Positions 4,695 through 6,657 of a stretch of DNA of 6,657 nt are shown in pieces. The stretch is from Alphaproteobacteria bacterium (GTDB taxonomy: Bacteria > Pseudomonadota > Alphaproteobacteria > UBA6615). The DNA is taken from assembly GCA_029243445.1 (NCBI GenBank), contig JAQWSA010000071.1, positions 1 to 6,657 of the forward strand, written 5' to 3'. A model generated the notes under the pieces. The model made no database searches. It was not told where the DNA came from and saw only the letters and a list, made by a program, of their open reading frames with translations. The translations under genes and the position numbers were made by a program. Numbering within the stretch: position 1 is the stretch's first letter; each line of letters starts with the position of its first letter.

Positions 4695-6593
4695 ATGTTA
4701 AAAATAAATAATCTAACTTATCGTATTGGGGATCGAATATTACTTGATCAGGTAAATGCCGTTATAAATCCTGGAATGAAAGTGGGATTGGTAGGACGTA
4801 ATGGAACTGGTAAAACAACCCTGTTCCGACTAATAATCAATAAACTACAAACGGACGGCGGTAGTATAGAAATTCCATCCCGTTGGAGCGTAGGAGTAAC
4901 TAGTCAAGACGCTCCAAACGGTCCAGAAAGCCTAATAAATACAGTAATAGGATCTAATAAAGAATTAGTATCTCTTTGGAAAGAAGCAAAAACAGCAACT
5001 GATCCTAACCGTATATCTGAAATACACGAGCTACTTACAAACTTAAATGCACACAGTGCTGAAGCACGTGCGGCACGAATACTGGCTGGGCTGGGTTTTG
5101 ATCAAGATGCTCAAAGTCAAGCCTGTAATTCTTTTTCTGGTGGATGGCGTATGCGCGTTGCCTTAGCATCCCTGCTCTTTACTAACCCAGACCTTCTGTT
5201 ACTCGACGAACCAACTAATCATCTTGATTTAGAGGCTGTTTTATGGTTCGAAGACTATATTTCAAGATATGATGGTACCGTATTATTAATCAGCCATGAT
5301 CGCAAATTACTTAACACAGCAGTGAATCACATAATTCACCTCGAAGGTACAACTTTAACAACATACAGGGGAAATTACGATAGGTTTGAAGAAGCTCGAC
5401 GTCTCAAGCAAGAATTAAATGCTAAACAACGTGTGAAACAAAACGCTCAGAGAGCACATATGGAGGCATTCGTAGCTCGTTTTCGTTCAAAAGCAACAAA
5501 AGCTAAACAGGCTCAAAGTCGCCTTAAAATGCTGGCACGTATGATACCTCTTACAGAGACCTTAGAAGAAAAAGCTCCTAATTTCATGTTTCCTAAAATA
5601 TCCGAATTACCGCCCCCACTCTATAGCCTTGAGGGGGTAGATGTTGGTTATGGAGACAAAAAAGTCCTAGAGAATATTTCATTAAGATTGGATAATGATG
5701 ATCGGGTGGCACTGATTGGAGCAAATGGTAATGGTAAATCTACCTTTGTAAAGCTACTAGCAGGCGTAATTACGGAAATGTCAGGTGATATAATAAAATC
5801 TTCTAAATTACGTATCGGTTACTTTTCTCAAGACCTCACTGATGAATTAGATTCTTCAATATCCCCAATAGATTCTATAACTAAAAAATATTCTAAAGAA
5901 CCAATAGAGGCAATTCGCCGTCATTTAGGTGCATTTGGTTTCAATCAGGATATGGTTTTCGGAAGCATTAAACAATTATCTGGGGGCGAGAAGGCTAGAT
6001 TACTTTTTGCTCAAATTGCATTAGCCAAACCCCATATATTGTTACTTGATGAACCAACTAACCATCTAGATATTCTCTCAAGAGAAGCTCTTATTCAAGC
6101 CATAAATGGATTTCCTGGAGCCGTAATATTAGTAAGCCATGACCCTCACCTACTTGAGCTTACAGTTGATCGCTTCTGGTTAGTGGCTAATAATGAAATA
6201 CAGAATTATGACGGAGATATTTCTGATTATAGAAGTTTATTGCTTAGCCAAAATAGGTCCGTAAAGCATAATAAAAAACTTGAGAACGATAAAACTAAAC
6301 TATTAACAACATCTAGCTACAGTAAAAAAGATAAGCGACGCCTGGCGGCAGAGCAGCGTAAATCTCTCACAGTACTACGAAAAGCAGCCAGCGATGCAGA
6401 AAATGAATTAATACGCCTCAGCGAAGAAAAATTACAAGTATTGGAAAGTCTTAAAGATCCAAAATTCTACAAAGAAAAACCAGATGAAGCGCAAACTCTA
6501 CAAATACAGATGGGATATATACAAAAAAAACTAGAGAAAGCAGAAAAACGTTGGATAGAAGAACAAGAAGCATTAGAAAAAGCCATAAACTAA
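4695..6593 (+). CDS. ABC-F family ATPase, YheS-like (duplicated ATP-binding cassette, no membrane domain)
   Basis: ABC-F proteins are soluble tandem ATPases that bind the ribosomal E site and relieve stalled or blocked translation; they are not transporters. The 632 residues contain two complete cassettes. Cassette 1: Walker A GRNGTGKTT (34-42), signature SFSGGWRMR (146-154), Walker B LLLLDEPTNHLDL (167-179) with catalytic E172, switch H201. A charged helical linker (about 230-305) includes ARFRSKATKAKQAQSRLKML (261-280), the P-site tRNA interaction motif region. Cassette 2: GANGNGKST (342-350), LSGGEKARL (428-436), LLLDEPTNHLDI (449-460) with E453, switch H482. A Lys/Glu-rich coiled-coil tail follows (about 545-632). 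The SGGWRMR signature, the linker, the overall length and the C-terminal coiled coil resemble E. coli YheS more than EttA or YbiT; Uup is the main alternative. No transmembrane segments are seen. The start is set by an in-frame TGA at 4689-4691; there is no Shine-Dalgarno sequence. Both catalytic glutamates are intact. It is divergent from panB and probably monocistronic. Confidence 0.93.
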   Translation: MLKINNLTYRIGDRILLDQVNAVINPGMKVGLVGRNGTGKTTLFRLIINKLQTDGGSIEIPSRWSVGVTSQDAPNGPESLINTVIGSNKELVSLWKEAKTATDPNRISEIHELLTNLNAHSAEARAARILAGLGFDQDAQSQACNSFSGGWRMRVALASLLFTNPDLLLLDEPTNHLDLEAVLWFEDYISRYDGTVLLISHDRKLLNTAVNHIIHLEGTTLTTYRGNYDRFEEARRLKQELNAKQRVKQNAQRAHMEAFVARFRSKATKAKQAQSRLKMLARMIPLTETLEEKAPNFMFPKISELPPPLYSLEGVDVGYGDKKVLENISLRLDNDDRVALIGANGNGKSTFVKLLAGVITEMSGDIIKSSKLRIGYFSQDLTDELDSSISPIDSITKKYSKEPIEAIRRHLGAFGFNQDMVFGSIKQLSGGEKARLLFAQIALAKPHILLLDEPTNHLDILSREALIQAINGFPGAVILVSHDPHLLELTVDRFWLVANNEIQNYDGDISDYRSLLLSQNRSVKHNKKLENDKTKLLTTSSYSKKDKRRLAAEQRKSLTVLRKAASDAENELIRLSEEKLQVLESLKDPKFYKEKPDEAQTLQIQMGYIQKKLEKAEKRWIEEQEALEKAIN

Positions 6594-6657
6594 GCTCAAT
6601 ATTTGACTTAGATTAAAGCCTAATAGATCTGTTGCTACTAGCTATAAAAGATTTACG

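Noticed and set aside
6594..6657. Possible terminator or promoter after the ABC-F gene (TTGACT at 6603-6608, TATAAA at 6643-6648)
   Set aside because: The two hexamers are too far apart to pair, and no hairpin with a T run is visible. The stretch is left unassigned.

Overview
This window reads as ordinary housekeeping chromosome from an AT-rich bacterium, most likely an alphaproteobacterium. The lineage call rests on the flavour of PanB, MurQ and DusA (for example the RKGGEP...LTAYT opening and FPGPEHVF end of PanB) recalled from memory, not on a search. Six protein genes are supported: five complete, and one running off the left edge. I see no transposase, integrase, tRNA, rRNA, CRISPR array or phage gene, and no previously undescribed system.

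Layout, left to right. (1) Positions 1-643, minus strand: a BadF/BadG/BcrA-type amino-sugar kinase cut off at its C-terminus. (2) Positions 644-762: a compact divergent control region. (3) Positions 763-1662, plus strand: murQ, MurNAc-6-phosphate etherase. (4) Positions 1674-1695: a hairpin shared by the convergent ends of murQ and the next gene. (5) Positions 1694-2686, minus strand: dusA, tRNA-dihydrouridine synthase A. (6) Positions 2762-3619 and 3616-4458, minus strand: panC and panB, overlapping by 4 nt and transcribed panB then panC, with dusA 75 nt further on. (7) Positions 4459-4694: a divergent AT-rich region with a good promoter for the rightward gene and a small stem-loop. (8) Positions 4695-6593, plus strand: a YheS-like ABC-F ATPase. 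The last 64 nt (6594-6657) hold no gene or terminator that I can support.

How the genes work together. The kinase and MurQ form a cell-wall sugar recycling pair: the kinase would make MurNAc-6-P and/or GlcNAc-6-P, and MurQ removes the lactyl ether to give GlcNAc-6-P. PanB and PanC carry out two steps of pantothenate (coenzyme A precursor) synthesis: ketopantoate formation, then condensation of pantoate with beta-alanine. DusA modifies tRNA, and the ABC-F protein probably acts on the ribosome. The last two have no obvious pathway link to their neighbours.

The points most worth a second look are control signals and start sites: murQ may have a leaderless or near-leaderless transcript, three of the six genes lack a Shine-Dalgarno sequence, the panB start should be moved inward, one hairpin overlaps the dusA stop codon, and PanC carries unusual substitutions at two normally glycine positions.
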